Shown one piece after another: positions 21,797 to 35,600 of a DNA stretch of 64,000 nucleotides; position 1 is the first letter of the stretch; every line of letters starts with the position of its first letter. Below the pieces are notes generated by a model, which was not told the DNA's origin, ran no database searches, and saw nothing but the letters and a program-made list of their open reading frames with translations. The stretch comes from Leuctra nigra (Eukaryota > Arthropoda > Insecta > Plecoptera > Leuctridae), in the NCBI GenBank assembly GCA_934045905.1, contig OW203773.1, positions 23,051,246 to 23,115,245 of the forward strand, given 5' to 3'. The position numbers and the translations under genes were made by a program.

Positions 21797-21942
21797 TACG
21801 TTATGTTAGAATATTATATGCTATATTATTATATATATTTTTTATTATATGCTATATTATATGCTATATTATTATATGCTATATTATTAATATGTATTAT
21901 TATTATATGCTATATTATATTATTATATGCTATGTTTGTTGA
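21797..21942. repeat. ATATGCTATATTATT minisatellite (unit 2)
   Basis: Same phrase structure as 10645-10795. Confidence 0.78.
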
Positions 21943-22011
21943 ATGATTTTTTTTGATTTTATATGTTTTTTTTTGTTTTTTTAAGTGTACACAGAGTGTA
22001 TACTGATTTTT

Positions 22012-23360
22012 TTAGTTGTTTACCCCACTATACAAACCCTGTCGGAAGACTGATGCGGTAATAGATGGCATGCTATCGGGCAGTTACTTTAACAAGCCTG
22101 TTCTACATTGACCTTGGAAAGTTCCCGTTTTGACATTAATTACAGCAAGGGTTAATGCTCTCACAGCAGAAGACCTTCGAGCAATCCCTGACAATTCAAG
22201 TAAATTGACAAGGCCCTTACCTAGTTCGGGGCACCAAGATAGAACACCCAAATATGCTGGATGAACACCCTGTTTGCCTCTCAAACTAGACACTGCAAAA
22301 AAAACTAAAAAAATGACCTAAACCTAAACCTAAACCTATTACCTAAGCCTAAAAATAAACTAATAATAACCTAAACAAATAACTATAATTAATAATAATT
22401 TCTAATAATAACTAATAAATAATAGCTAATAATAAACTAATAATAACTTAATAGTATAAAAAATAGCCTAGGTATTATCTCTAAAATTTTGTTATAATAA
22501 AAAAAAATCAAATGTTCGTTGGAAAAAAAAAAATTGTTGCATGATTTTTTTTGAAATTTAATTTTTTTTTTTTTTTTATTCTTTTGTGATTTTTTAGTTT
22601 TTTACCCCACTATACAAACCCTGTCAGAAGTCTGAAAAACACAAAAAAGTTCGTTGCATAATTTATTTTTAAATTTAAAATTATTTTTTATTTTTTTTAT
22701 CCTTTTTGTGATTTTTTTAGTTGTTTACCCCACTATACAAACCCTGTCAGAAGTCTGATGCGGCAATAGATGCCTAGAACTAGATACTGCAAAAAAAAAT
22801 AAAAAAATGACCTAAACCTAAACCTAAACCTAATAACATAAACCTAATTATAAACTAATAATAAGCTAATAATAATTAATAATAATTACTAATAATAACA
22901 TAATAATAACTTAATAGCTTAAAAAATAACCTAGGTACCACCTTTAAAATTCTATTTGAATAAAAATAAATAAAAACAAATCAAATGAGTTAAAACAAAA
23001 AAAGTTAGTTGCATGACTTTTTTTATTTAATTTTTTTTAACTAAAGATCGTCACCCAAGTTAGCTGATGCAGTACGAAAGTACGCAATTTGGAAAAAAAC
23101 AATAGTGTTGGACAAAAATCTGTTGGAGCTATGATGCGGCAATAGATATGTTATGCTGTCGTGTCATTACTTCAACAAGCTGTACATAGACCGGGCCTCT
23201 AATAACAGCAAGGGTTAATGCTCTCTAGCAAATGGCCGTCGAGCAAACCCTGAAAACACAAAGGAGTTGACAAGGCCCTTGCCTAGTCTTGGGCAACAGG
23301 ATAGAACACCCAGCTATGCTTGATGAACACCCCGTTTGCCGCTCGAAAAAGACACTGCAA
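22012..23360. repeat. Threefold degenerate internal repeat (unit 2)
   Basis: Counterpart of 10868-12215. The CCTAAA runs at about 22318 and 22812 differ slightly in length from unit 1. Confidence 0.63.
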
Positions 23361-23915
23361 AAGTCTACCCACTTGAGGTAGTAACAATCTCCGATCATTT
23401 ACTAGACATCAAGAGCCTTATTATATTACCCATGAACTCCATGTTAAATGTTACCAATTCCCCCTAACAAAATAAGAAGACAACTGAAAGTTATCACCTA
23501 GTCTAAAATATTAACAAAATAAACATAATTAGAAAATGAATCAGAGACAAAACCCATGTTGGAACCCTGACCCTGCATCGAACCCGGGTCTGCTGATCAG
23601 CCTGACAGAACACTGTGACAACAGATACAGTAGTTAAGAGAGCAGACTAGTCTAGGTTAGTCATGTAACACAGACACAATACCTACTGGCGGCAAACCAC
23701 AATACTGGTAACAATTCTCAATACCGATTAATACCGTTAATACAAATATAGTTGATCTGTTATTTCACCTTTTAGGAAGAATCTTCATGAATAAATTAAC
23801 ATAATAATCAGCCAAGTTTGCATAATCGAACCCATAGCATGGAGCTGAAGCTCGACAGAAGACTCGGAGCTGTAGGGATTGTAGCTGTAGGGATAGTTTT
23901 TAGGGCATCTATAGG

Positions 23916-24843
23916 CACCGAGTGTTCATACCCCCAGCGCCACTAGCGAGAGAAATCGGCAAAACTGTGAGGCGAAGAATCAGCAATTTTATAGTCTCTC
24001 ATTGGCCGTGGCCATAGCAACCGATAAAAATCCACAGATAACTCAAAATAGCTCAGAATTGAGGAGCAAACTAATAATTTTATCAGACTCAGTGGAATTT
24101 TTGACACTTTATACATTTTGCACAGCGAAATATCATTTGGAGTATTATTGTAAGAATGCATACAATGAGTAATGTTTACTAACTGCTGCAACTAAAGTAA
24201 GGTTTCCAAGGGCGGAATTTCGCCGCGTTGCGGGAAATATTTCGCGACGTATTTGTTCCGCGGAAGTATCCCGTTTCCAAGCGCGAATTTTTCTCCGCCT
24301 AGTTTGTAGTGGTACCTAGCGGCCAAATTAGGCAGCGCTGAAATAAGTCGATCTATCGAGATCGATATCTTAAAATCGTAAAGACAAGGATTGTCCTAGA
24401 CCACTTCAATAAAATATTCTGGATCATATTCCATTATTAGTACATATTTTATTAATTAACAAATATAAACTTGACAACACATGTCACTACCTGACGGCAG
24501 ACAACAGATTTGATTTATATCGAATATCGATATCGAAAGTCGACTGAAAAACGGAAACTATAACACCACGAACCTAGCGGTAATCGTGAGAAATCTACCA
24601 GCTTCCGGTGCGCGGAACGAATTTCGTCCCGCTAAGGTAGGAGTAGATTCAACTTTCTCGGCGGCGACTTCGCCGCTGGGTTTCTGGCTTGTGATTGGTC
24701 AAAGTCGGCCATTTTGCGGAATTTCTCCCGCAACGCGGCGAAATTCCGCCCTTGGAAACCTTACTTAAGGGTATGAGGATCATATATTCCACCAATGGCG
24801 CAGTTTCTCATTTTCAGAAACAAAAGTGAGTCAACACTCGGTG
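23916..24843. mobile_element. hAT-like MITE with nested MITE (unit 2)
   Basis: CACCGAGTGTT ends are flanked by TCTATAGG and CCTATAGG. The length, 928 bp, equals that of units 1 and 5. Confidence 0.8.
24196..24765. mobile_element. PIF/Harbinger-like MITE (unit 2 copy)
   Basis: This is the cleanest copy. TAA at 24193-24195 and 24766-24768 flank the AGTAAGGTTTCC termini; the element is 570 bp. Confidence 0.88.
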
Positions 24844-24845
24844 CC

Positions 24846-26220
24846 TATAGGTGTAGATTTTATGCATATTTCACATCTGGCCTATACGTCTAAACTATCT
24901 AGGTATGCACAATGCGCCAAGTATATTTTGGTTTTTAAAACTAAGTTTTGACTTGGCCCACTTTTTTTGAAATCACTACTTTTCAGCGCTGAATTTGTAG
25001 ATTTCTTATATTTTTTATAGTTGAAAAGACTAGGCTGGTATTTTTGCACGGAGTGGTTTTTATGGGGATATCACTTCTTTTTTCAGATTATTCTCACAAT
25101 TGTAACACAAATCGGAGCAAAAACCATTTAGCAACAATTTTTTGATATCACTACTTTTCAGCGCTGAATTTTTAGATTTCTTATATTTTTTATAGTTGAA
25201 AAGACTTGGCTGGTATTTTTGCACAGAGTGTTTTTTATGGGGATATCACTTCTTTTTTCAGATTATTCTCACACTTGTAACACAAATCGGAGCAACAACC
25301 ATTTAGCAACAATTTTTTGATATCACTAATTTTCAGCGCTGAATTTTTAGATTTCTTATAGTTGAAAAGACTTGGCTGGTATTTTTACACGGAGTGTTTT
25401 TATGGTATGATCTACTCAATCGACATAACGCATCTGGTTTATTGCAAAAGCCATCTGTTACCTCCGTTGGCACCAGTTTGAGCCCCGACCTGCGCCCATA
25501 CTTGTGACAACCACCACCCAGCTACCGTCCCCATTAGATGCTAACAGCTTGAAGCCTAGTAATGCTGCAGCAATACTGAGTTAGACAACAGACAAAGCTC
25601 CGACCTGCGCCCTGTCCAGTGACGACCACCACACAGCTATTGCCTCCATGAGATGCCAACTTAAGTAACAGACGGCAACTTTTATTAGTGACCAATCGGA
25701 AATGTATTTTTTTTAAGGGAACTTTCATTGGTGCGATAATATGGGTTACAAGTCGTATGAATAATCTAAAAAAGCAGGGATCCCAAAAAGCACTCGGTCT
25801 CTTCAACTAAGGAAAAAAATTATACATTTAAAAATTTAAAAATTCAAAAAAATTTTAAAACAAAAATCTTAAAATTTTAATTTTAAAAACTCCCCCAAAA
25901 AAATCGAAAAAATCTTAAAAATAAATTCGAAAAATTTCAAAAAAAAATTTATACAAAATTCCAAAAAATAAAAATAAAAATAATCGAAGTTTTGGAAAAA
26001 TTACGAAAATTCGAGTTCAAAAATAATATGCGTTTTAAGTCGTATGAATATTCTAAAAAAAGCAGTGCTGTCCCAAAAAAACACTTAATGTAAAAAAGGA
26101 TGCCAAATAAAATTCAAAAAAAAAATAAAAAAAAATAAAAAAAAAAAAAATCAGCACTGATAAGTATAATGATTTCAAAAAATGGTCTAAGTCAAAACTA
26201 TTTTAAGGGTTAACCGGCGC
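24846..26220. repeat. P/R/Q inverted module block X2 (unit 2)
   Basis: The layout matches 13704-15060, including the tandem P segments and the long A/T spacer (25805-26150). Confidence 0.62.
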
Positions 26221-28228
26221 CAGGCGACCGACCTACAACCTTTGATTTTTTGCCCTTTTTGGGTTCTTTATAGTTAGTTAAATTTTTGAGATATTCATGA
26301 CTAAACCTTGTAGTTTTCCCATAAGCTATTATGTGCAAGGTCAAATATTTGTCAATATATCACAGATATCTAAAAATCCAGACGATGAATATTTTTTGAA
26401 AACTGTTTTTTATCATCATTATTTCCATATCTTCGCAACAAGCACTTCAAAATGTAGAGTTGACGGACTAACTTCAAAAATAGATCAAGAATTGTGTTCT
26501 TAATTGTGTGTGTTTTACCTCTATTTGAAAGATACCATTCACGTGTGGCAACGTTGTATAAAGTGAACAGAATTACCTATTTAGTACCAAATTTACTATC
26601 TTGCATACAACCAGTACTCTTATGGGTAATATATCTACCTAAACATCCCAACAATATCAAAATAATATGTAATTTATGTAAAAGATTTTTATCTTTCCAA
26701 AATCTATCAAATTATTATTAATAAATGTAAAAATATAAACAATGCATTCTAGAACATCTTGAGACCCTGACTGTACGATCTAGGTGGCTGAATTGGATGC
26801 CGTTAGTTTTTTGTCCTCTCATTGAATTTCATAAGAGATCTGTTGAAGAAAATAAATAAGAAATGGAATAGTTAAAAGTGGTGAGGTTTAGACAAATCAT
26901 TTTGACATTGCTTCTGTGTCTTGTGAATGGGATGCAATCTTGTTAATTACGTCTACTTTCAGGTAGGAAAATTGTGTTTCATCCGCCATTTCTAGCTCTA
27001 AACAATACAGAACTCTTGCCAGTGCTGGATTGCATGACGATTATTTTGCAGATATGAGAGAGAAATTACGATGAAAAGTCTAATTAATTCACACAATCAT
27101 AGCCCATCTCGATATTAGATATCAATACAACCAGAAGTCTAAGGCCTTATAACCCATTATAAAGTTGAATATTGAAACATGTTTTATGTTCACACATGTC
27201 GGGAATAATTAAAATTATCTTTAATTACTCTGCATGAATATAGTCCTTCAAAGCGGGGGTTAAACCTTAAAATATTTGGAGCATCGTTTTATTTGTTATA
27301 TGATTTCAGGCTTCACGTCAATATTGTATATACCTATACTACACAATTGTATTGTGTAGATTTTAGTACACTATAAAAGTAGAAATATAGTGTACTGTAG
27401 TGTAGAAATGGTGTTGATTTTTAAAAGTTTAAATATCACATTTTTCAGTGCTAACAATTTAGATTTTTTTTAATTTTTTATCAGTTTAGACTTGGCTTTC
27501 TTTTCCACACGATTTGTTTTACGTTAGCTGTATCTCCAAGAAAAATTCTCATCTAGATGTATTATTTTACATTTATGTTTATAATTTAACTTAAATTCGC
27601 CTTATGTCTCCAAATAAACTCCAAATCAATTCATTAAACCCGTTTATTTCGTCTGGTTTATTTAATTTTAATAATTCGACAATTTGAACTTTTTTCTTAA
27701 TAGATGAATATTTTTGAAATTTTCACAAATTAAATTTTGGTATGTTTTCTAATCGGTGTTAAAATTCAGAATCCTATCTACCGCTGTCACCGCCACAGCC
27801 TAAACGGCTAAACCGATCGATCTGAAATTTTTACCCCATGTGCACTTTTGGCGTCTGAGGTGCCTTTTTATAAAACCAACCCGACGCCGCAATTTTTAAA
27901 CCGGAAGTGACGTCATATCTCGAAACCGGCTAAACCGATCGGAACGAAACTAGCGTCAAACGATTCGGACGGTCATATATATGAAATTACAGTAGTCTAA
28001 AAAGATGTTTACTATTACCGAAATCGGAAAAGACGTCATATAAATGAAGAATCATACTTAAATCACCTCTTACTACAATTAACCACATATAACGAAGGTT
28101 TATAATAATACAAACATTTATATTAATAAATTCTAGCTGGCAGTGATTGCAACCGACATTTTGCTAACCGGAATTTGGAAATCCGGTTCCGGAATTTGGA
28201 AATTCCGGAACCGGAATTTTGAATTTGG

Positions 28229-28492
28229 AAATTTCTTGTCGAAAGTCAGCCTTAAGAATTTAATCGACTCTGCTGCATTTATTTCTGATCCAGTTAACAT
28301 GATGGATGGAGATAGCTGCAGGATTCCGCGTAATCGGTTAAAATCAACACATGTAGTTTTCGTTGAAGAAAACTTAAAACCATTTCTTTCTGCCCAGCTA
28401 GCGAGACGATTAACAGTCAGTTGGATTTGACGTTCACAAATACTAAGTCTATGAGAGTTAAAGTGAATAACAAAATCATCATCGAAGTACAT
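28229..28492 (-). pseudogene. Non-LTR reverse-transcriptase fragment (unit 2)
   Basis: The 88-residue relic is open here. AAG (complement at 28373-28375) replaces the TAG of units 1, 3 and 5, so the frame reads NGFKFSSTKTT. The catalytic FDDD is at residues 3-6. The frame continues past the homology into noncoding repeat sequence, which shows that the open frame does not mean function. Confidence 0.78.
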
Positions 28493-29492
28493 ATTCAGAA
28501 GGCGTATACTGAAACAAATATTTTATATAAATACATTCTTGGTGGCATTGATTTCAGCCGCCATTTTCTAAACCGGAAGTGATGCCATAACTTGAAAAAG
28601 GCTGCACCGATTGGAACGAAGCGTTTACTATTCTTCAAGGTTAATCATTTTAAGCATTACTTAGTTCCAAATGCAATTCTTCTTAGTATCTAAATCGGAA
28701 ATGCCTTATTTTTTAAAGGAATTTGTCATTGTTACAACGATTTGTGTTACAAGTGTGAGAATAATCAAAAAACAGGAGTGATATCTCCATAAAAGAACAC
28801 TCCAAGAAAAAATACCGGCCAAGTCTTTTCAAAAGAAATCTAAAAATTTAGCACTGAAAAGTAGTGATATCAAAAAATGGGCCAAGACAAAACTTAATTT
28901 TAAAAACCAAAATACAATAAGCGCATCGTTTTTTAGGGCATCTATAAGTGTAGATTTTATGCATATTTCACCTCTGGCCCATACGTCTAAACTATCTAGG
29001 TATATGCACAATGCACTGCCAATTTAAAATTAAGTTTTGACTTGGCCCATTTCTTAATATTACTACTTTTCAGAGCTGAATTTTTAGATTTCTATTTTTT
29101 TTAATAGTTGAAAAGACTAATGAAAAGGTATTTTTACACGAAGTATTTTTTATGGTATTTACTCAATCAACATTAAAGCAACAGTTTTTGTGCAAAAGCC
29201 ATCTATTACATCCGTCGGAACCAGCCAGAGCCCCACCTCCGCCCAAGCCTGTGACAGTCGTCCAACTACTACCTCCATGAGATAAAAGGTCCAGTAATGC
29301 TGCAGCATTACGTCCGCTAACACCAGCCAAAGCACCGACCTCGCTTTGGCCAATGGTAGTCAACACTCCTGCCTCCATGAGGTGCTAGTCCCGGGACCAG
29401 CACCGACCAGAGCACCACCTCGCCCTGGCCAATGGCAGTCATCCTATACTGTCTCCAATAGATGTTAACATCAGTAACAGACAGCAACATTT

Positions 29493-29525
<33 letters not shown>

Positions 29526-30315
29526 AAAATTTAAAAAAAAAAAAAACATTTTGAAATTCTAAAAAAATATTGATTTTTTTTTTAAAAATGTCGAAAAAAT
29601 GTCAAAAAAATAGTATACAAAATGCAAAAAAAAGTACAAAAAAAATAAAAAAATAAAATTGGGAAAATTACGAAAATTTGAAAATTTGAGTTCAAAATTA
29701 ATAATATAAGTTTCAAGTCGTATGAAAAATGAAAAATAAATAAAAAAAATCGTAAAAAGCAGTGATATCCCAAAAAGGCACTCAGTACAAAAGGGCTGCT
29801 AAGTCACTTCAAATAAGAAAAAAATTAAATAATTCTATAAATTTAGGACTGAAAATTAATGATACCTATCAAAAAATGGGAAAGTCAAAACAATTTTAAA
29901 TATTAGATGCATCGTTTTGTTTGTGATCATTATGATTTCAGGAAGTAATTTAATTTTTAAAGTGTTACAGCAAAATTAAAGACTATTTGAAAAAATGTTC
30001 GATAGACCCAGCCACTTTAAGCAGACAATGTGTTTATTTTGAGCAATTCGTGGAATTTGGTCAGGTAGTCATTGCATAATTTTAGATTGATCAGGGAACC
30101 GGTTTGGTATTGCAACTGCAACCCGAAAAACATGATGATGGAAGGGGTGATAAATAATTTTCGAGAAATTTGACATCTAACACGCAAAATGTCGTCCCTA
30201 AGTCCTCGTCTCTAAGGATTTAAAATATTTCGAATTCATAGTTTGGGAGTGATGTCATCTCACCATCTTGATCTCATAAAAATGAAGAATCAGACATGAA
30301 TCACCTCTTACTGTA

Positions 30316-30790
30316 ATTATTTTTTTTATTTATTTTTTTGGCGCTGAATGACTTGGTTATAAGCGCTATTTTTTCAATTTATTTTTCAAAAAAAATTAAT
30401 TCAAAAATTTTAATTTATATTTTACATGTTAACTTTTAATATCATAATTTTAATTTCTTCTAAATTTCGTCATATAGATTAGTTTCCTTTAAAAATCTGA
30501 TTACCTTATCGTTGTTATTGGAGTTGCCATCAAGAATCTCTGCGATATCCCCTGACATATTCAGACTCCTACGCTTTTGACTATATTTATCACATTCGCA
30601 TAATATATGCTGAATGGACAATGGCGCATCACATGCATCACATCTAGGTGGATTTTCACGGCACATCAAAAAATCGTGTGTAAGTCGACTATGACCAATT
30701 CGTAGCCTGGCAATGACAACCTCTTCCCTGCGCGATCTGCGAGAAGAAGATGACCAGACCCGAATGGTAGGTTTAATTGTTCTTAATAGG
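30316..30790 (-). pseudogene. 3' end of a non-LTR retrotransposon (unit 2, copy a)
   Basis: This is the best-preserved copy of the tail. It reads RLRIGHSRLTHDFLMCRENP then PRCDACDAPLSIQHILCECD and continues through KYSQKRRSLNMSGDIAEIL to a stop at 30460. Both C-x-x-C cysteines are present, and the premature TAA of the other copies is AAA (Lys). It is still only about 105 codons without RNase H or reverse transcriptase. Confidence 0.78.
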
Positions 30791-32184
30791 TTTAATTGCT
30801 CTTAATAGGCTCTATTGGTGTAGATTTTATACATATTTCACCTCTGGCCTATACGTCTAAACTACCTAGGTATATGCACAATGCACTGCCAATTTAAAAT
30901 TAAGTTTTGACTTGGCCCATTTCTTAATATTACTACTTTTCAGAGCTGAATTTTTAGATTTCTAATTTTTTTAATAGTTGAAAAGACTATTGAAAAGGTA
31001 TTTTTACACGAAGTATTTTTTATGGTATTTACTCAATCAACATTAAATCATCATTTTTTTTGCAAAAGCCATCTATTACATCCGTCGGAACCAGCCAGAG
31101 CCCCACCTCCGCCCAAGCCTGTGACAGTCGTCCAACTACTACCTCCATGAGATGAAAGGTCCAGTAATGCTGCAGCATTACGTCCGCTAACACCAGCCAA
31201 AGCACCGGCCTCGCTTTGGCCAATGGTAGTCAACACTCCTGCCTCCATGAGGTGCTAGTCCCGGGACCAGCACCGACCAGAGCACCACCTCGCCCTGGCC
31301 AATGGCAGTCAACCTATACTGTCTCCAATAGATACCAACATCAGTAACAGACAGCAACTTTTATTTAAAAAAAAAAAAAAAAAAAAATCGAAAATTTAAA
31401 ATTTAAAAAAAAAAAAAAAAAACATTTTGAAATTCCAAAAAAATTATTGATTTTTTTTTTAAATGTTGAAAAAATGTCAAAAAAATAGTATACAAAATTC
31501 AAAAAAATTACAAAAAAATAAAAAAATTATATTGGGAAAATTACGAAAATTTGAAAATTTGAGTTCAAAATTAATTATATAAGTTTCAAGTCGTATGAAA
31601 AATGAAAAATAAATAAAAAAATCGTAAAAAGCAGTGATCTTCCAAAAAGGCACTAATTACAAAAGGGCTGCTAAGTCACTTCAAATAAGAAAAAAATTAA
31701 ATAATTCTATAAATTTAGGACTGAAAATTAATAATACCTATCAAAAAATGGGAAAGTCACACAATTTAAAAATATTAGGTGCATTGTTTTGTTTGTGATC
31801 ATTATGATTTCAGGAAGTAATTTAATTTTTGAAGTGTTACAGCAAAATTAAAGACTATTTAAAAAAATGTTCGATAGACCCAGCCACTTTAAGCAGACAA
31901 TGTGTTTATTTTGAGCAATTCGTGGAATTTGGTCAGGTAGTCATTTCATAATTTCAGATTGATCAGGGAACCGGTTTGGTATTGCAACTGCAACCCGAAA
32001 AACATGATGATGGAAGGGGTGATAAAACATTTTCGAGATATTTGTCATCCAACACGCAAAATGTCGTCTCTAAGTCCTCGTCTCTAAGGATTTAAAATAT
32101 TTCGAATTCATAGTTTTGGAGTGATGTCATCTCACCATCTTGATCTCATAAAAATGAAGAATCAGACATGGATCACCTCTTACT

Positions 32185-32660
32185 GTAATTATTTTTTTTA
32201 TTTATTTTTTTGGCGCTGAACGACTTGGTTATAAGCGCTATTTTTTCAATTTATTTTTCAAAAAATTTTAATTCAAAAATTTTAATTTATATTTTACATG
32301 TTAACTTTTAATATCATAATTTTAATTTCTTCTGAATTTCGTCATATAGATTAGTTTCCTTTAAAAATCTGATTACCGTATTGATGTTATTGGAGTTGTC
32401 ATCAAGAATCTCTGCGATATCCCCTGACGTATTCAGACTCCTACGCTTTTGACTATATTAATCACATTCGCATAATATATGCTGAATGGACAATGGCGCA
32501 TCACATGCATCACATCTAGGAGGATTTTCACCACACATAAAAAATCCGTGTGTAAGTCGACTATGACCAATTCGTAGCCTGGCAATGACAACCTCTTCCC
32601 TGCGCGACCAGCGAGAAGAAGATGACCAGACCCGAATGGTAGGTTTAATTGTTCTTAATA
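32185..32660 (-). pseudogene. 3' end of a non-LTR retrotransposon (unit 2, copy b)
   Basis: As copy a, with CDACDAPL retained but TAA after CECD. The final stop codon region has changed (CTGAAT on the plus strand near 32332). Confidence 0.72.
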
Positions 32661-35600
32661 GGTTTAATTGCTCTTAATAGGCTCTATTGGTATAGATTTT
32701 ATGCATATTTCACCTCTGGCCTATACGTCTAAACTATCTAGGTATATGCACAATGCACTGCCAATTTAAAATTAAGTTTTGACTTGGCCCATTTCTTAAT
32801 ATTACTACTTTTCAGAGCTGAATTTTTAGATTTCTAATTTTTTTAATAGTTGAAAAGACTATTGAAAAGGTATTTTTACACGAAGTATTTTTTATGGTAT
32901 TTACTCAATCAACATTAGATCATCATTTTTTTTGCAAAAGCCATCTATTACATCCGTTGGAACCAGCCAGAGCCCCACCTCCGCCCAAGCCTGTGACAGT
33001 CGTCCAACTACTACCTCCATGAGATGAAAGGTCCAGTAATGCTGCAGCATTACGTCCGCTAACACCAGCCAAAGCACCGACCTCGCTTTGGCCAATGGTA
33101 GTCAACACTCCTGCCTCCATGAGGTGCTAGTCCCGGGACCAGCACCGACCAGAGCACCACCTCGCCCTGGCCAATGGCAGTCATCCTATACTGTCTCCAA
33201 TAGATGCCAACATCAGTAACAGACAGCAACTTTTATTTAAAAAGAAAAAAAAAATTAAAAAAAAAATCAAAAATTTAAAATTTTAAAAACAAAACAAAAT
33301 AACATTTTGAAATTCCAAAAAAATTTTTTTTTTTTTTTTTTTAAATGTTGAAAAAATGTCAAAAAAATAGTATACAAAATTCAAAAAAAATTACAAAAAA
33401 ATAAAAAAATAAAACTGGGAAAATTACGAAAATTTGAAAATTTGAGTTCAAAATTAATAATATAAGTTTCAAGTCGTATATAAAATGAAAAATAAATAAA
33501 AAAATCGTAAAAAGCAGTGATATCCCAAAAAGGCACTCAGTACAAAAGGGCTGCTAAGTCACTTCAAATAAGAAAAAAATTAAATAATTCTATAAATTTA
33601 GGACTGAAAATTAATAATACCTATCAAAAAATGGGAAAGTCAAAACAATTTAAAAATATTAGGTGCATCGTTTTGTTTGTGATCATTATGATTTCAGGAA
33701 GTAATTTAATTTTTGAAGTGTTACAGCAAAATTAAAGACTATTTGAAAAAATGTTCGATAGACCCAGCCACTTTAAGCAGACAATGTGTTTATTTTGAGC
33801 AATTCGTGGAATTTGGTCAGGTAGTCATTGCATAATTTCAGATTGATCAGGGAACCGGTTTGGTATTGCAACTGCAACCCGAAAAACATGATGATGGAAG
33901 GGGTGATAAAACATTTTCGAGATATTTGACATCCAACACGCAAAATGTCGGCCCATTTCTTAATATTACTACTTTTCAGCGCTGAATGTTTAGATTTCTT
34001 ATATTTTTTATAGTTGAAAAGACTAGGCTGGTATTTTTGCACGGAGTGGTTTTTTATGGGGATATCACTTCTTTTTTCAGATTATTCTCACACTTGTAAC
34101 ACAAATCGGAGCAACAACCATTTAGCAACAATTTTTTGATATCACTACTTTTCAGCGCTGAATTTTTAGATTTCTTATAGTTGAAAAGACTTGGCTGGTA
34201 TTTTTACACGGAGTGTTTTTATGGTATGATCTACTTAATCGACATAACGCATCTGGTTTATTGCAAAAGCCATCTGTTACCTCCGTTGGCACCAGTTTGA
34301 GCCCCGACCTGCGCCCATACTTGTGACAACCACCACCCAGCTACCGTCCCCATTAGATGCTAACAGCTTGAAGCCTAGTAATGCTGCAGCAATACTGAGT
34401 TAGACAACAGACAAAGCTCCGACCTGCGCCCTGTCCAGTGACGACCACCACACAGCTATTGCCTCCATGAGATGCCAACTTAAGTAACAGACGGCAACTT
34501 TTATTAGTGACCAATCGGAAATGTATTTTTTTTAAGGGAACTTTCATTGGTGCGATAATATGGGTTACAAGTCGTATGAATAATCTAAAAAAGCAGTGAT
34601 CCCAAAAAGCACTCGGTCTCTTCAACTAAGGAAAAAAATTATAAATTTGAAAATTTAAAAATTCAAAAAAATTTTAAAACAAAAATCTAAAAATTTTAAT
34701 TTTAAAAACTCCCCCAAAAAAATCGAAAAAATCTTAAAAATAAATTCGAAAAATTTCAAAAAAAAATTTATATAAAATTCCAAAAAATAAAAATAAAAAT
34801 AATCGAAGTTTTGGAAAATTACGAAAATTCGAGTTCAAAAATAATATGCGTTTTAAGTCGTATGAATATTCTAAAAAAAGCAGTGCTGTCCCAAAAAAAC
34901 ACTTAATGTAAAAAAGGATGCCAAATAAAATTCAAAAAAAAAAAAAAAAAAAAAAAAAATATCGAAAATTCAAAAAATTCAGCACTGATAAGTATAATGA
35001 TTTCAAAAATGGTCTAAGTCAAAACTATTTTAAGGGTTAACCGGCGCCAGGCGACCGACCTACAACCGTTGATTTTTTGCCCTTTTTGGGTTCTTTATAG
35101 TTAGTTAAATTTTTGAGATATTCATGACTAAACCTTGTAGTTTTCCCATAAGCTATTATGTGCAAGGTCAAATATTTGTCAATTTATCACAGATATCTAA
35201 AAATCCAGACGATGAATATTTTTTGAAAACTGTTTTTTATCATCATTATTTCCATATCTTCGCAACAAGCACTTCAAAATGTAGGGTTGACGGACTAACT
35301 TCAAAAATAGATCAAGAATTGTGTTCTTAATTGTGTGTGTTTTTCCTCTATTTGAAAGATACCATTCACGTGTGGCAACGTTGTATAAAGTGAACAGAAT
35401 TACCTATTTAGTACCAAATTTACTATCTTGCATACAACCAGTACTCTTATGGGTAATATATCTACTTAAACATCCCAACAATATCAAAATAATATGTAAT
35501 TTATGTAAAAGATTTTTATCTTTCCAAAATCTATCAAATTATTATTAATAAATGTAAAAATATAAACAATGCATTCTATAACATCTTGAGACCCTGACTG

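Larger units (their letters stand above)
19846..33948. repeat. Array unit 2 (with internal triplication)
   Basis: It has the same order as unit 1 but lacks the three insertions private to unit 1. The right end is expanded: the 1.87-kb segment from the P arm to the non-LTR tail occurs at 28949, 30819 and 32691, and the last copy breaks off at 33948. Positions 26230-28130 are noncoding sequence shared by all units. Confidence 0.9.
28949..33948. repeat. Local 1.87-kb tandem triplication
   Basis: The segment from the P arm (TGTAGATTTTAT) through R, Q and the non-LTR tail is repeated with periods of about 1,870 and 1,872 bp. The two internal junctions read TTTAATTGCTCTTAATAGGC before the next P arm. 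The third copy stops at 33948 inside the segment that reads AACACGCAAAATGTCG and switches into a P arm of the X2 type. Confidence 0.88.
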
